64,000 nucleotides of DNA from an uncultured Aliivibrio sp. (GTDB lineage Bacteria > Pseudomonadota > Gammaproteobacteria > Enterobacterales > Vibrionaceae): contig NZ_CAMLHO010000012.1 of assembly GCF_946479765.1 (NCBI RefSeq), positions 17,600 to 81,599 on the forward strand. Reading direction: 5' to 3'. A model generated the notes under the pieces. It had not been told where the DNA came from, did not search any database, and saw only the letters and a program-made list of their open reading frames with translations. How positions within the stretch are numbered: position 1 is the first letter of the stretch; each line of letters starts with the position of its first letter. Below, in pieces: positions 36,974 through 47,114 of the stretch. Made by a program: the position numbers and the translations under genes.

Positions 36974-38098
36974 ATGAAAATATTCAGTAATTTTGAAAGT
37001 GGTAATATCCATGTAGTCGCAGCGAATACGCCTGATGATATTCAGTTAACTATTCCTGCTGATAACCAAACTGAGATCGCTCAGTGGTTTCATTTTCGTC
37101 TAGAAAGCCAACCTCAACAGCAGCATTCATTTAAGATTTTAGGGTTAGCAAAATCTGCTTATCCAGAAGGTTGGCAAGACTACGATGTGGTTGCTTCTTA
37201 TGATCGTGAAAAGTGGTTCCGTATCCCGACTAAATTTGATGGTGATACGCTTAGCTTTAACGTTATGCCTGAGTACCGTTCAATGTACTTCGCGTACTTT
37301 GCGCCTTACTCGTACGATCGTCACCAAGATTTATTGCACGGTGCACAAACGCACCACAGCTGCCAATTAGAAACTCTGGGCGTTACGTTGGACAATAACG
37401 ACATCAGTATTCTAACGATTGGTGAACCAGAAGAAGGCAAAAAGAACATTTGGATCACCGGCCGTCAACACCCTGGTGAAACAATGGCGGAATGGTTCAT
37501 TGAAGGTCTACTATCTCGTTTATTAGATGAAACTGACACCGTTGGTCGTGCCCTACTTGATAGCGCGGTATTCCACATCGTTCCTAACATGAACCCAGAT
37601 GGCAGTATCCGTGGACACCTACGTACTAACAGCATTGGCGTGAACTTAAACCGTGAATGGCAAACACCATCAATGGAAAGATCACCTGAAGTATTCTTAG
37701 TTCGTGAACGTATGTTAGCCACAGGCGTTGACATGTTCTTAGACATTCACGGCGATGAAGCAATTCCATACAACTTCGTTGCCGGTAGTGAAGGTATTCC
37801 TTCTTACAATGAACGTATTGCGAAACTTGAAACCACATTCAAGCAAGCATTACTGGTTATCACGCCTGAGTTCCAAGATGACATTGGCTACGATAAAGAC
37901 GCTCCGGGTACAGCAAACTTAACGGTTGGCTCTAACTGGGTAGGCGAACAATTCAAATGTCTTTCTTATACTGTTGAAATGCCATTTAAAGATCACATTA
38001 GCCACGCTGATGAGCTTTATGGTTGGTCTCCAGAGCGAAGCGTTGCCTTTGGTCAAGACGTATTAGCTGCCGTTTGGGCGACAGTTGGCGAGCTTTAA
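36974..38098 (+). CDS. M14-family zinc carboxypeptidase (cytosolic carboxypeptidase-like)
   Basis: The 374-residue protein has an N-terminal beta-sandwich domain (about 1-125: FSNFESGNIHVV, QWFHFRL) and a C-terminal M14 peptidase domain. Zinc ligands are His166 and Glu169 in GRQHPGETMAEW and His259 in LDIHGDE; the probable catalytic Glu lies in SYTVEMPFKD near 340. No signal peptide is present. This two-domain layout is that of cytosolic carboxypeptidases that remove acidic C-terminal or side-chain residues. It lies 45 nt after the aminotransferase on the same strand. Confidence 0.92.
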   Translation: MKIFSNFESGNIHVVAANTPDDIQLTIPADNQTEIAQWFHFRLESQPQQQHSFKILGLAKSAYPEGWQDYDVVASYDREKWFRIPTKFDGDTLSFNVMPEYRSMYFAYFAPYSYDRHQDLLHGAQTHHSCQLETLGVTLDNNDISILTIGEPEEGKKNIWITGRQHPGETMAEWFIEGLLSRLLDETDTVGRALLDSAVFHIVPNMNPDGSIRGHLRTNSIGVNLNREWQTPSMERSPEVFLVRERMLATGVDMFLDIHGDEAIPYNFVAGSEGIPSYNERIAKLETTFKQALLVITPEFQDDIGYDKDAPGTANLTVGSNWVGEQFKCLSYTVEMPFKDHISHADELYGWSPERSVAFGQDVLAAVWATVGEL

Positions 38099-38136
38099 TT
38101 AGCCACGTCATCACCATATCTACAGGTTATAAAATG

Positions 38137-38167
38137 AAAAAAAACCGATCTTATGATCGGTTTTTTT
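38137..38167. terminator. Bidirectional terminator
   Basis: CCGATC-TTAT-GATCGG flanked by A and T runs (seven each) lies between the convergent M14 gene and the hypothetical gene. Confidence 0.93.
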
Positions 38168-38194
38168 ATCTATTCATGACTGGGATTGATATTA

Positions 38195-38854
38195 CTATTG
38201 CTGCACTTTAGATTGGAGCTCTGTACCCGCTTCTCTTAATAAATTAAACGGTGATAAAATCACACCTTTTACCGCCCCTTGTGTCGCTAGCTGAGAAAGC
38301 TCTTCCGTTTTATCAATAATCTGATCCGCTTTTAACATGATAGGTGGAATTTCATTGCGTAATCTTTCTGATTCGTTAATGATCGCCGGAATGGTGGTTA
38401 CGCGGTATCCCTTACTTTCAACAAACGCTTTAGGAAATACTTGTTCACGATAATGTTTTAATTCTACCAATGCGGTTGGCACTGTCTTCTCATTTACTGC
38501 GTTCATTACCGTAATAACATCAGGCAAGGATTCAGTTCGAATAGATTTTACTTCATTAAGGATCAATGGGATTTTACGGTCTACCGACGCTATCGTTTGG
38601 TTTACGTTATTGACAGTACTTTTAACCTCACTGACTAGAGTTAATACTTGAGGGGTCAACTCTTCAATATGTTTTGCCAATAGTAACCATTGGTTTATTT
38701 CAAGTTTATCAGCCGTCTTATTTATCTCTTTCATCAACTCAGGGTAGCTATCTACAACGGTATTAATCGAATGGGTAAATGAATAAATAGTATAACCAAG
38801 ATAAAAAATTGAAATTGCCAATAAGGCTTGTATTGCCATTGCGAGTCTAGCCAT
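38195..38854 (-). CDS. Membrane-anchored helical protein of unknown function
   Basis: I do not recognise this 219-residue protein. It has one N-terminal membrane segment (MAIQALLAISIFYLGYTIYSF, residues 6-26) followed by long amphipathic helices with few aromatic residues (ESLPDVITVMNAVNEKTVPTALVELKHYREQV). The pattern resembles periplasmic coiled-coil rods. A weak repeat, VxxV-(I/L)P-A-(I/L)-V/IxE, recurs around residues 110-170. It stands alone, with a terminator downstream and the arsR gene divergent upstream. Confidence 0.7.
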   Translation of the reverse strand: MARLAMAIQALLAISIFYLGYTIYSFTHSINTVVDSYPELMKEINKTADKLEINQWLLLAKHIEELTPQVLTLVSEVKSTVNNVNQTIASVDRKIPLILNEVKSIRTESLPDVITVMNAVNEKTVPTALVELKHYREQVFPKAFVESKGYRVTTIPAIINESERLRNEIPPIMLKADQIIDKTEELSQLATQGAVKGVILSPFNLLREAGTELQSKVQQ

Positions 38855-39053
38855 GTGTATGGTCCATAAAATAAGTTATAGTCGCTACCTTACGACACCT
38901 ATAAAAATAGGAACAGGACTATTTAACAAACAATTTTTTAGCTTAATCACTTTTCTTTTGCAATAACATTTATTTTTCAATCTTCATTACTTGATATTCT
39001 TTTTTAATCCGACTATATTAATCGTGTTTTTACGATTAATTAGCGAACTGATA

Positions 39054-39395
39054 ATGACAACTCAATGCCAACCGACAGACAAGTGTACCTTTTCAACTTC
39101 GGAACAAGATCTGAAGCAAGAAAAAGAATTTGCAACACTCGCTAAAGCATTAGCGCACCCTGCTCGTGTTCGTATTCTGAAGATTTTATCAACATTAGAA
39201 AAATCAGGTGGCTGTTTAAACAGTGATTTAGTTTCTGAACTCGGCTTAGCACAATCAACCGTATCAGAGCATTTACGTGTATTGAAACAAGCAGGCTTTA
39301 TTACTGCTGAATCTATACCACCAAAAATGTGTTACCGAATTAACCGAGAATGCATTGCTCAATTTGATCAATTAACCAATCAAATTTTAATGTAA
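39054..39395 (+). CDS. arsR: ArsR-family arsenite-responsive repressor
   Basis: The 113-residue protein has the ArsR winged helix: AKALAHPARVRILKILSTL and SELGLAQSTVSEHLRVLKQAGFI. Cys residues occur at the N-terminus (TQCQPTDKCTF), in SGGCLNSD and in PKMCYRI and could bind As(III); they are not in the classical ELCVCDL arrangement. I chose the ATG at 39054 because the 21 upstream residues of the longer frame are hydrophobic and unlike the family. It lies 173 nt before the arsenite pump gene and probably represses it. Confidence 0.87.
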   Translation: MTTQCQPTDKCTFSTSEQDLKQEKEFATLAKALAHPARVRILKILSTLEKSGGCLNSDLVSELGLAQSTVSEHLRVLKQAGFITAESIPPKMCYRINRECIAQFDQLTNQILM

Positions 39396-39482
39396 TTCCC
39401 AACATTACAAGTTTAAACATCATCACGTTACTTATTTAACACCTATAATCTGTATGAATAAGAACGTGATTATTTTTAGCTA

Positions 39483-39515
39483 TATCAATCGCAATTCGAC
39501 GATACTCGATTGATA
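39483..39515 (+). promoter_or_regulatory. Inverted repeat upstream of the arsenite pump gene, candidate operator
   Basis: TATCAATCG (39483-39491) and CGATTGATA (39507-39515) form a perfect 9-bp inverted repeat with a 15-nt spacer, 53 nt before the pump start codon. Confidence 0.6.
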
Positions 39516-39568
39516 CAGCACTATTTACGAAACCAATAATTTATTAGATAAAACCGTAAGGAGGTTTT

Positions 39569-40603
39569 ATGCAACCTAAGCTCAGTTTTCTTGACCGATA
39601 TCTAACACTATGGATTTTTCTAGCGATGGCTATCGGCGTTTTCATTGGCGTCCAGTTTCCTCAAGTTGCAGAATGGAATGAATCCATGTCGGTAGGAACA
39701 ACCAATATTCCTCTCGCTATTGGCCTGATTTTAATGATGTATCCGCCATTAGCTAAAGTGAACTACAACCTACTTGGTAGCGTTGTAAAAGACAAACAAG
39801 CCATCACATTATCGCTTGTTATGAACTGGATTGTGGGTCCAATATTAATGTTCATCTTAGCACTGACATTTTTAGGCGATCACCCTGGTTATATGGTTGG
39901 CATCATCCTTATTGGCCTAGCTCGCTGTATTGCTATGGTATTAGTTTGGAACGACATTGGCGGTGGTAATAAAGAGTATGGCGCGGCATTAGTGGCGATT
40001 AACTCTGCGTTTCAAATCGTTACTTACAGCTTAATGGCGTGGTTATTCATCAGTGTACTTCCACCAGTGTTTGGTTATGAGAGCATGGTCGTTGATATCT
40101 CTATGATGGACATCGCAGAAAGTGTGCTTATCTATTTGGGTATCCCTTTCCTTGCTGGTTTCTTAAGCCGTAAGATCTTAGTCTCACAAAAAGGCGAAGA
40201 ATGGTATAACACGGTTTTCATTCCAAAAATCTCACCAATCACTTTGATTGCGTTACTTGGTACTATTGTTCTTATGTTTAGCTTAAAAGGTGAAATGATC
40301 CTTGAGCTACCAATGGACGTGGTTCGCATTGCTATTCCACTAACGATCTATTTTGTCTTAATGTTTTTCTCTAGCTTCTTTATCGGTAAGAAAATGGGCA
40401 TTCCTTATGATAAGAACGCCTCTATCGCTTTTACCGCAACAGGTAATAACTTTGAGCTAGCGATTGCGGTTTCTATTGCGGTATTTGGGTTGAACTCAGA
40501 TCAAGCGTTTGCCGGTGTAATTGGCCCTCTGATTGAGGTTCCTGTATTAATCGCATTGGTTAATGTGGCGTTGAGAATGAAAGGGAAATCAGAAGAGAAA
40601 TAA
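39569..40603 (+). CDS. acr3: ACR3-family arsenite efflux transporter
   Basis: The 344-residue inner-membrane protein has ten hydrophobic segments and ACR3 signatures: [33 protein letters not shown] (about 114-147), with the conserved Cys needed for arsenite transport, and [20 protein letters not shown] (about 290-310). It exports arsenite using the proton gradient. The ribosome binding site AAGGAGG is very strong. An arsenate reductase gene is not adjacent, so arsenate would need an enzyme encoded elsewhere. Confidence 0.95.
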   Translation: MQPKLSFLDRYLTLWIFLAMAIGVFIGVQFPQVAEWNESMSVGTTNIPLAIGLILMMYPPLAKVNYNLLGSVVKDKQAITLSLVMNWIVGPILMFILALTFLGDHPGYMVGIILIGLARCIAMVLVWNDIGGGNKEYGAALVAINSAFQIVTYSLMAWLFISVLPPVFGYESMVVDISMMDIAESVLIYLGIPFLAGFLSRKILVSQKGEEWYNTVFIPKISPITLIALLGTIVLMFSLKGEMILELPMDVVRIAIPLTIYFVLMFFSSFFIGKKMGIPYDKNASIAFTATGNNFELAIAVSIAVFGLNSDQAFAGVIGPLIEVPVLIALVNVALRMKGKSEEK

Positions 40604-40665
40604 ACCAAACAACCATTTTATTCGCTAATTCATTATCCATCTAAGATTGAACCATACTAGTTAAT

Positions 40666-40682
40666 GATGTATTTTTAACATC
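40666..40682 (+). promoter_or_regulatory. GATGT-N7-ACATC palindrome, NorR-type site before norR
   Basis: A perfect palindrome with GT-N7-AC core lies 41 nt before the norR start codon. It matches the two sites before hcp, suggesting autoregulation. An NsrR site is an alternative reading. Confidence 0.6.
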
Positions 40683-40723
40683 ACCTAATATCCTAACTTC
40701 TCAGCTTTCTATTGGTGCATGCA

Positions 40724-42253
40724 ATGAAACCTTCTATCGAAAAAGTCTTACTTCAAATCGCTCTAGATCTTAGCTCTAACTTATCCAGTGATTTGCACTA
40801 CCAACGCTTAATCTCTTCGATTCATCAGGTGTTCCCTTGTGATGCCAGTGCTTTGTTTGTCTTAGACCATGATGGCTGCTTAAAACCTGTCGCCGTTCAA
40901 GGACTGTCCACCGCCGTATTAGGTCGTTGTTTTCCACCAAAAGTACACCCTCGATTACAAGCCATTTTAGAGAGCAAGCACCCTGTCCGTTTTGAATCCA
41001 ATTCAGACTTACCAGACCCCTTTGATGGCTTATTATTGGTGGATGAACACGTCAGTATTGAAGTACATGATTGCCTGGGTTGTAGCTTGTATGTGGAAGA
41101 CACCTTGGTTGGCGTATTAACTTTAGACGCTTTAGAGGTGGGGGCGTTTAAAAAGATAGATAACATCACCATCGAAACCTTTGCGGCCTTGGCCGCGGCC
41201 ACCTTGCATAATAAGGCACTAATAGAAACGCTAAAAAACAGTAACCAGCAACAGAAATCAATCAATCAAGCGTTAATTCAACAAGCCCGAAATCAAAAAG
41301 GTGAATTGATTGGGATTAGCCCTCAAATTGACCGATTACGTAATAATATCAAGATGGTAGCCTCTTCTGATTACGCAGTACTCATCAGTGGTGAAACCGG
41401 ATCAGGCAAAGAGTTGGTCGCTCATTCTGTTCACGAGCAATCTCTGCGTAATGAGCAAGCGATGATTTATGTAAACTGTGCAGCACTGCCAGAGTCTCTC
41501 GCGGAAAGTGAATTATTTGGTCATGTAAAAGGCGCATTTACTGGCGCAAATAACCATCGAGCCGGTAAGTTTGAATTGGCGGATAACGGCACCATATTTT
41601 TGGATGAAATTGGCGAGTTACCGCTACTAATTCAAGCCAAATTATTACGTGTGATTCAACAAGGTGAAGTGCAGCGTGTCGGCTCAGATAAAAACGTCAT
41701 GGTAAACGTACGCATCATCGCAGCCACCAATCGAAACTTAGCGCACGAAGTAGAAACAGGACGCTTTAGAGCTGACTTGTTTCACCGTTTAAATGTATTC
41801 CCAATTAACGTTCCCCCACTGCGCGATCGTGAGGGTGATATTTCAGTATTGGCAGGGTATTTATTAGACAAAGTTCGCACTCAATTTAACGTTCCGAATC
41901 TTCATATTCATCCACGAACCTTAACGCATTTAGAAAACAGTCCATGGTTAGGAAATGTACGAGAACTTGAACATACGTTAATGCGTGCTGGGCTTCGAGC
42001 GATACAAGACAGCGACACGAGCATTACTCTTGCACACTTTCTAGGAGACGTTGAACACACCGACGATGTAAAAATAACAACAGCCTTTCTACCTAAAGAA
42101 AGTAAACCTATGCGAGAGCTAGTCGAAAGCTACCAAAAACAATTAATTGAGCACGCTTTATCCGAATCGAATGGAACATGGTCACAAGCTGCTGAATTTT
42201 TGCAAATGGACAGAGGAAATTTGTACCGCATGGGTAAGAAATTTGGTTTATAA
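40724..42253 (+). CDS. norR: NO-sensing sigma-54 activator NorR
   Basis: The 509-residue protein has an N-terminal GAF domain (about 15-170; binds NO at a non-haem iron in NorR), a central AAA+ domain (about 190-425) with Walker A GETGSGKE, the sigma-54 contact loop GAFTGA and Walker [11 protein letters not shown], and a C-terminal Fis-type helix-turn-helix ([22 protein letters not shown]). I prefer ATG 40724; a longer frame starts with TTG at 40712. It is followed by hcp-hcr, whose promoter has a sigma-54 element and NorR-type sites, so these are its likely targets. Confidence 0.95.
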   Translation: MKPSIEKVLLQIALDLSSNLSSDLHYQRLISSIHQVFPCDASALFVLDHDGCLKPVAVQGLSTAVLGRCFPPKVHPRLQAILESKHPVRFESNSDLPDPFDGLLLVDEHVSIEVHDCLGCSLYVEDTLVGVLTLDALEVGAFKKIDNITIETFAALAAATLHNKALIETLKNSNQQQKSINQALIQQARNQKGELIGISPQIDRLRNNIKMVASSDYAVLISGETGSGKELVAHSVHEQSLRNEQAMIYVNCAALPESLAESELFGHVKGAFTGANNHRAGKFELADNGTIFLDEIGELPLLIQAKLLRVIQQGEVQRVGSDKNVMVNVRIIAATNRNLAHEVETGRFRADLFHRLNVFPINVPPLRDREGDISVLAGYLLDKVRTQFNVPNLHIHPRTLTHLENSPWLGNVRELEHTLMRAGLRAIQDSDTSITLAHFLGDVEHTDDVKITTAFLPKESKPMRELVESYQKQLIEHALSESNGTWSQAAEFLQMDRGNLYRMGKKFGL

Positions 42254-42274
42254 AACAACCTTATTTAACCTGAT

Positions 42275-42314
42275 GATGTATTTATCACAACAAGCACGAT
42301 GTCATAAATACATC
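42275..42314 (+). promoter_or_regulatory. Two NorR-type sites upstream of hcp
   Basis: Site A is GATGT-N7-ACAAC (42275-42291) and site B is a perfect GATGT-N7-ACATC (42298-42314). Both contain GT-N7-AC, the known NorR core. They lie 51-90 nt upstream of the sigma-54 promoter, a normal enhancer distance. The outer arms GATGTATTTA/TAAATACATC also form a 10-bp inverted repeat. Confidence 0.7.
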
Positions 42315-42364
42315 CGCACGTAAAGAAAAGAAAATAAAAACACTGTAAATCAATAACTTAAGCA

Positions 42365-42380
42365 TGGCACGCCCTGTGCA
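42365..42380 (+). promoter_or_regulatory. Sigma-54 promoter of hcp
   Basis: TGGCACGCCCTGTGCA has the required GG and GC dinucleotides with exactly 10 nt between them (-24/-12). It lies 120 nt before the hcp start codon. Confidence 0.8.
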
Positions 42381-42500
42381 ATAGAGAACCCATCAATGTA
42401 GAGTCAAGTCTCGATTAGTTCAGCAATTTGCTCAAGGTAGCAAAACGCACTGACCTAACAGGATTTGAACAATATGTATTCAATGACTGGAGTTCCAACT

Positions 42501-44162
42501 ATGTTCTGTATCCAATGTGAGCAAACAATTCAAACACCGACAACGAAAGGCTGTTCTTTTGCACAAGGTATGTGTGGTAAAACAGCAGAAGTATCTGACT
42601 TACAAGATATTCTAGTTTACACACTACAAGGTGTTTCTTTCTGGGCAGAACAAGGTCGTAAAGTAAATGTAGTGATTGATGAGATCGATCACTGGGCACC
42701 AAAAGCCTTCTTCGCAACACTAACAAACGTTAACTTTGACCCTGAGCGTGTTATCGAATTCGCACTGCAAGCACACGCTTACAAAAAACAACTTGAAGAA
42801 CAAGTTCGTGCAGCGGCATTGTTATCAAACACTGAATTATCTGAGCTTTCTCCTGCAGCACTATTTGATTTACCAACCAACGTAGAAGAATTAATCGCAT
42901 TGGCACCACAAGCGGCCGTTAACCGTGGTCACGATTCAGAGCATGAAGATGTGATTGGTCTACGTCTACTTTGTCTATACGGCCTAAAAGGCGCAGCCGC
43001 TTACATGGAGCATGCTCGTGTTCTTGGTCAAACTGACGACGCGGTGTTTGCTGAATATCATGAAATCATGGCGTGGTTAGGCACTGATCCTACCGATCTT
43101 GGTGAGTTATTAGATTGTTCAATGAAAATTGGCCTAATGAACTACCGTGTAATGGAAATGCTAGATGCCGGTGAAACAAAAACATTTGGTCACCCAGAGC
43201 CTTCACAAGTAAACGTAAAAACTATCGAAGGTAAATGTATTCTGGTTTCTGGCCATGACTTACATGACTTAGAAAAAATCCTTCAACAAACGGAAGGCAA
43301 AGGCATTAACGTTTACACCAACGGTGAAATGCTTCCTGCTCACTCTTACCCTGAGCTTAAAAAATACCCTCACCTTGTAGGTAACTACGGCAGTGCATGG
43401 CAGAACCAGCAAAAAGAATTTGCTAACTTCCCTGGTGCTATCGTAATGACATCAAACTGCCTATTGAACCCAAATGTAGGTCAATATGCAGATCGTCTAT
43501 TTACTCGTAGTATCGTAGGCTGGCCTGGTGTTGCTCACTTAGAAGGTGACGATTTCACAGCGGTTGTTGATTGTGCATTAGCGCAAGAAGGCTTTAAGCA
43601 TAACGAAATAGAACAAATGATCACGGTTGGATTTGGTCGTAACGCACTAATGGCAGCTGCACCTGCGGTTATTGAACAAGTTAAAGAAGGCAACATCAGC
43701 CACTTCTTCCTTGTTGGTGGCTGTGATGGTGACAAAGCAGAGCGTAGCTACTTTACCGACTTTACCGCTCAAGTACCTGACGATTCAATTATCCTAACGC
43801 TTGCTTGTGGTAAATTCCGTTTCAACAAAAATCAATTTGGCGATATTAATGGTATCCCGCGTTTATTGGATGTTGGTCAATGTAATGATGCTTACTCAGC
43901 TATTCAACTCGCACTTGCACTAGCAAAAGAGTTTGATTGTGGCATTAACGAACTTCCATTAACGCTGGTACTTTCTTGGTTCGAGCAAAAAGCGATTGTT
44001 ATCCTATTAACTCTATTTGCTCTTGGCGTAAAAGGCATTTACACAGGCCCGACTGCCCCTGCGTTCTTAACCGATAACCTACTTGCGATTATTCAAGATA
44101 AGTTTGATATGCGTAGTATCACGACGGTTGAAGACGATCTAAAAACGATTTTAACGGCGTAA
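42501..44162 (+). CDS. hcp: Hybrid-cluster protein Hcp (NO / hydroxylamine reductase)
   Basis: The 553-residue protein carries the N-terminal cluster cysteines Cys3, Cys6, Cys18 and Cys25 ([21 protein letters not shown]). Hybrid-cluster ligands appear in [34 protein letters not shown] and LACGKFRFN. In enterobacteria Hcp reduces NO to N2O at low concentration and was first named hydroxylamine reductase. I chose ATG 42501, with GGAG 8 nt upstream; the longer frame from 42465 adds 12 residues unlike the family. It is followed by its reductase hcr after 92 nt and preceded by a sigma-54 promoter with NorR-type sites. Confidence 0.96.
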   Translation: MFCIQCEQTIQTPTTKGCSFAQGMCGKTAEVSDLQDILVYTLQGVSFWAEQGRKVNVVIDEIDHWAPKAFFATLTNVNFDPERVIEFALQAHAYKKQLEEQVRAAALLSNTELSELSPAALFDLPTNVEELIALAPQAAVNRGHDSEHEDVIGLRLLCLYGLKGAAAYMEHARVLGQTDDAVFAEYHEIMAWLGTDPTDLGELLDCSMKIGLMNYRVMEMLDAGETKTFGHPEPSQVNVKTIEGKCILVSGHDLHDLEKILQQTEGKGINVYTNGEMLPAHSYPELKKYPHLVGNYGSAWQNQQKEFANFPGAIVMTSNCLLNPNVGQYADRLFTRSIVGWPGVAHLEGDDFTAVVDCALAQEGFKHNEIEQMITVGFGRNALMAAAPAVIEQVKEGNISHFFLVGGCDGDKAERSYFTDFTAQVPDDSIILTLACGKFRFNKNQFGDINGIPRLLDVGQCNDAYSAIQLALALAKEFDCGINELPLTLVLSWFEQKAIVILLTLFALGVKGIYTGPTAPAFLTDNLLAIIQDKFDMRSITTVEDDLKTILTA

Positions 44163-44254
44163 TCTACGCTTAGTTTTACTAATTTATGCCTCAGTTATCT
44201 GGGGCATTTTTCGCTATAAAGCGAGCAATAACTTCTAAGTAATAGAGAAAAAAC

Positions 44255-45286
44255 ATGACACAATTTATTTGGCCAATAACCCCAGTTCAACTTCGTTGTA
44301 ATAAAAAATGGTTTGAAACCACTGATACCATTAGCTTACAACTGACAAGCCAACATCAAGAAAGCTTTGATTTTAAACCGGGTCAATTTATTAGTGTCGG
44401 TATTGAAATTGAAGGTAAGATGGAATATCGCGCCTACTCTATCAGCTCAATACCAAATCAAGATTTTCTGCAATTAACCATTAAACGTGTTGATGGCGGC
44501 AAAGTATCAAACTACTTAATTGATCAACTAAGTGAAGGGGACGAGGTTGCCGTTTTAGCACCTACAGGTCCATTCAACTCAATCGATTGTGAACCAAGAA
44601 AAAAAGTCGCGTTATTAAGTGCCGGTTGTGGCATTACACCGGTTATGTCGATGGCAAAAACTTGGATAGCTCAAGATATTGAGATCGATATTACCTTTAT
44701 CCATATGGTAAAAAACAAAGAACAAACCATCTTTTTTAAAGAACTTGAGCAGCTACATGAGACTCACGCCAACTTTCATTTAAAACTGTTATTAAAAGAT
44801 AATGCAGAGACAACTCACCCACAAGGACGCCTAGATCAAGAGTGGTTACATACGCTTTGTCCTGATCTAGCAGATCGCACGGTTTACTTATGCGGTCCTA
44901 ACTTATTTATGCAAGACATGAAAACCAATGTCGAAAACCTTGGTTTAGATATGGCGCACTTCTTTCAAGAAAGCTTTACTCCTATTGAAGCCGAAGTAAG
45001 TAACACTGAAGACCCATCTGGTGTGGTTCAATTTGAAGTCCCTGCATTTGGCGTTTCAAAAGAAATAGCAAAAGGCTCAACACTCGCTGATGTTTTAGAA
45101 GAAAGTGGCGTACCGATCATTATCGCCTGTCGCAGCGGTATGTGTGGCTCGTGCAAATGTAAGGTAGATAAAGGCGAAGTAAGCCGAACCAGTATAGAAA
45201 CACTGAGCGAAGAAGACATTGCCCAAGGGTATACGCTTGCGTGTTCAAGCCAAGTGCAAAGTGATGTAGAAGTAAGTTTGGTTTAA
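44255..45286 (+). CDS. hcr: Hcp reductase Hcr (NADH oxidoreductase)
   Basis: The 343-residue protein has an FAD-binding domain (YRAYSISSIPNQDFLQLTIKRV, about 65-90), an NAD-binding domain (LLSAGCGITPVMSMAKTW; YLCGPNLFMQDMK) and a C-terminal plant-type [2Fe-2S] ferredoxin domain (IACRSGMCGSCKCKVDKGEV, then LACSSQV). It passes electrons from NADH to Hcp. It is the second gene of the hcp operon, ending at a strong bidirectional terminator. Confidence 0.95.
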   Translation: MTQFIWPITPVQLRCNKKWFETTDTISLQLTSQHQESFDFKPGQFISVGIEIEGKMEYRAYSISSIPNQDFLQLTIKRVDGGKVSNYLIDQLSEGDEVAVLAPTGPFNSIDCEPRKKVALLSAGCGITPVMSMAKTWIAQDIEIDITFIHMVKNKEQTIFFKELEQLHETHANFHLKLLLKDNAETTHPQGRLDQEWLHTLCPDLADRTVYLCGPNLFMQDMKTNVENLGLDMAHFFQESFTPIEAEVSNTEDPSGVVQFEVPAFGVSKEIAKGSTLADVLEESGVPIIIACRSGMCGSCKCKVDKGEVSRTSIETLSEEDIAQGYTLACSSQVQSDVEVSLV

Positions 45287-45330
45287 TCTCAGCCCAAATA
45301 AATAGCGTCCATGTCTTATTATTCAATGAC

Positions 45331-45377
45331 AAAAGCCGATAATTGCTTGTCATATACAAAGTAATTATCGGCTTTTT
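45331..45377. terminator. Bidirectional terminator after hcr
   Basis: A 14-bp perfect stem, AAAAGCCGATAATT / AATTATCGGCTTTT, with an 18-nt loop and flanking A/T runs, lies between convergent genes. Confidence 0.92.
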
Positions 45378-45400
45378 GCTTATTTATTCTAAAGAAGTCA

Positions 45401-45871
45401 CTACACCAACAGCGCACTGTTCACTTTAATAATCAGCTTCTTCACTGCTGCCGGCTTATCATCAACAGCAACCAATGGGCGATGTGGTTGCTTAGGAGTG
45501 AAGATAATAAACTCTCCAGCCGTTAACGTGACAAATTGCTCATCTTTCACGTCGTTGCTAAAAGCAATGTCTTTCTCTTCAAGATAGTCATCTTCAATCG
45601 ACAGTAACGGATATTCACTGTATCCAAAGGTTTCTGTGCCTTCTAATATCAATTGTACATCAAGGTATTTATGATGAATTTCAGAGCGACGTTTTTCTCT
45701 TAACTCGGTTTTATCATCAACAATAAAATACACCGACTCATCATAAGATAATGGGTAATTCCCAACCTCTGTATTGTTGGCAGTTTGCTCTTTTACTTTC
45801 TGAATAATCTCAATGATAACAGGGTGTAATGCAGCCCCTTGAATATCGTCACTCCATTTACCTTTAAACAA
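45401..45871 (-). CDS. YhcH/YjgK/YiaL-family (DUF386) cupin-like protein
   Basis: The 156-residue protein matches the YhcH/EbgC family: SEIHHKYLDVQLILEGTETFGYS (about residues 63-86) with conserved His and Asp, and the C-terminal FIIFTPKQPHRPLVAV. Members are small beta-barrel proteins found near sialic acid and other sugar genes, with anomerase or lyase-like roles suggested. No sugar operon lies next to it here, so its substrate is open. Confidence 0.87.
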   Translation of the reverse strand: MFKGKWSDDIQGAALHPVIIEIIQKVKEQTANNTEVGNYPLSYDESVYFIVDDKTELREKRRSEIHHKYLDVQLILEGTETFGYSEYPLLSIEDDYLEEKDIAFSNDVKDEQFVTLTAGEFIIFTPKQPHRPLVAVDDKPAAVKKLIIKVNSALLV

Positions 45872-45975
45872 AATAGCCTCTCAATGATATCGATTATGAA
45901 GTTCAAAATAGTAGCATGAGATATTGATATCAGTAAGATATAATGCTGTTTAAAAGTGACTTTTAATGAGGCTTC

Positions 45976-46986
45976 ATGGCTAAACCAAACGCAACTTATC
46001 TCGTGCGAGTGCATAGTGCAAAAATGCTGATAGACCATGCTATGAAATATTATGGTTTAACCTATGCCGATTTTGATATGCCTCCTCACTTATTTGATTA
46101 TCAACTAAAATTGATGCCATTAAGCGATCTCGAAGCGCTACTCTGTAAAATTGAATTATTAACCCAAGATCCAGCGTACACTGCAAAGTTGACACAATCA
46201 GACAGTTTGAAACAGTTTGGCCCTTTTGTGCAGTTACTAGCAAGCTCGACCAATTTGGGTATGGCAATCAAGCGTATGAACACCATACATAATGCGCTTC
46301 AGTCTGGGGTGCAAGTCAATATGCTACTTAGCGGCTCGATTGCAAAATGGCGAATTTTAACGCCAACAATGCTTCCTCAAGCTCGTATCCATGAGAGTAT
46401 TTTGGCGGCGGGATCATTCGTTCGATTACTAAAACTATTCCATGGCGATGACTATCAACCCGTCGCCATTCACTTATCAGGTAACATGATTGGTAAAACA
46501 GGAGAAATCGAGGCTATCTTTAACTGCCCTATCGTGTGGAACAGTCCAAATACTCAAGTCTGGTTTCCTGTTAAAGACATCACTTGCCCTCGCCGCTTTA
46601 AGCTACCGACGTCACAAGTAAAGGCATTTACCGTAGAACAAGCCATGAGTTATATGCTTATTCCACAACCCCAAGATACATTAAAAGTGGTGTTTGAACT
46701 CACTAAATATGCCTTGTTTTATGGTTTCCCAACGCTTGAATTTGTCGCGCAGAAAATGGGGATGAAACCTCTTACTCTTCAACGTCGCTTACAAGATCAA
46801 AGCATTGCCTTTTCCGATATTGTCCACCACAGCATTTGTGATGAGGCTATCGCATTAATGGGTAGTGATTTATCAATGCAAGAAATTGCACACCGAGTTG
46901 GCTATAAAACGACGGCTTCATTTTCTGTTGCGTTTAAGCGCATGTACGGCGTTACTCCGGTTCAATACAGAAAAACATTGCTTTAA
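45976..46986 (+). CDS. AraC-family regulator with ligand-binding N-terminal domain
   Basis: The 336-residue protein has a long N-terminal sensor domain (about 20-200) of the type found in OruR/ArgR-like AraC members and a C-terminal DNA-binding domain (about 230-335: LEFVAQKMGMKPLTLQRRLQDQ and MQEIAHRVGYKTTASFSVAFKRMYGVTPVQYR). GAGG sits 5 nt before the start. It is divergent from the YhcH-family gene (104 nt apart) and upstream of the YiaW/YiaV-like pair; it may control either. Confidence 0.87.
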   Translation: MAKPNATYLVRVHSAKMLIDHAMKYYGLTYADFDMPPHLFDYQLKLMPLSDLEALLCKIELLTQDPAYTAKLTQSDSLKQFGPFVQLLASSTNLGMAIKRMNTIHNALQSGVQVNMLLSGSIAKWRILTPTMLPQARIHESILAAGSFVRLLKLFHGDDYQPVAIHLSGNMIGKTGEIEAIFNCPIVWNSPNTQVWFPVKDITCPRRFKLPTSQVKAFTVEQAMSYMLIPQPQDTLKVVFELTKYALFYGFPTLEFVAQKMGMKPLTLQRRLQDQSIAFSDIVHHSICDEAIALMGSDLSMQEIAHRVGYKTTASFSVAFKRMYGVTPVQYRKTLL

Positions 46987-47114
46987 ACTCTAAACAAAAA
47001 CATCCGAATACATCAATGTTAGCTATAGTTTGATATATAAAAATAGATTCAATCGACATATTACTCTATTTACCTTCATGCTTACTGCTCATTATTATTT
47101 AAGGTACATCATTT

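Noticed and set aside
38991..39053. Longer N-terminus for arsR
   Set aside because: The 21 added residues are hydrophobic and unlike ArsR proteins.
42275..42314. NsrR site reading of the GATGTATTTA/TAAATACATC inverted repeat
   Set aside because: The two halves are 20 nt apart, too far for the usual NsrR site, and each fits the NorR GT-N7-AC core next to a sigma-54 promoter. Not fully excluded.
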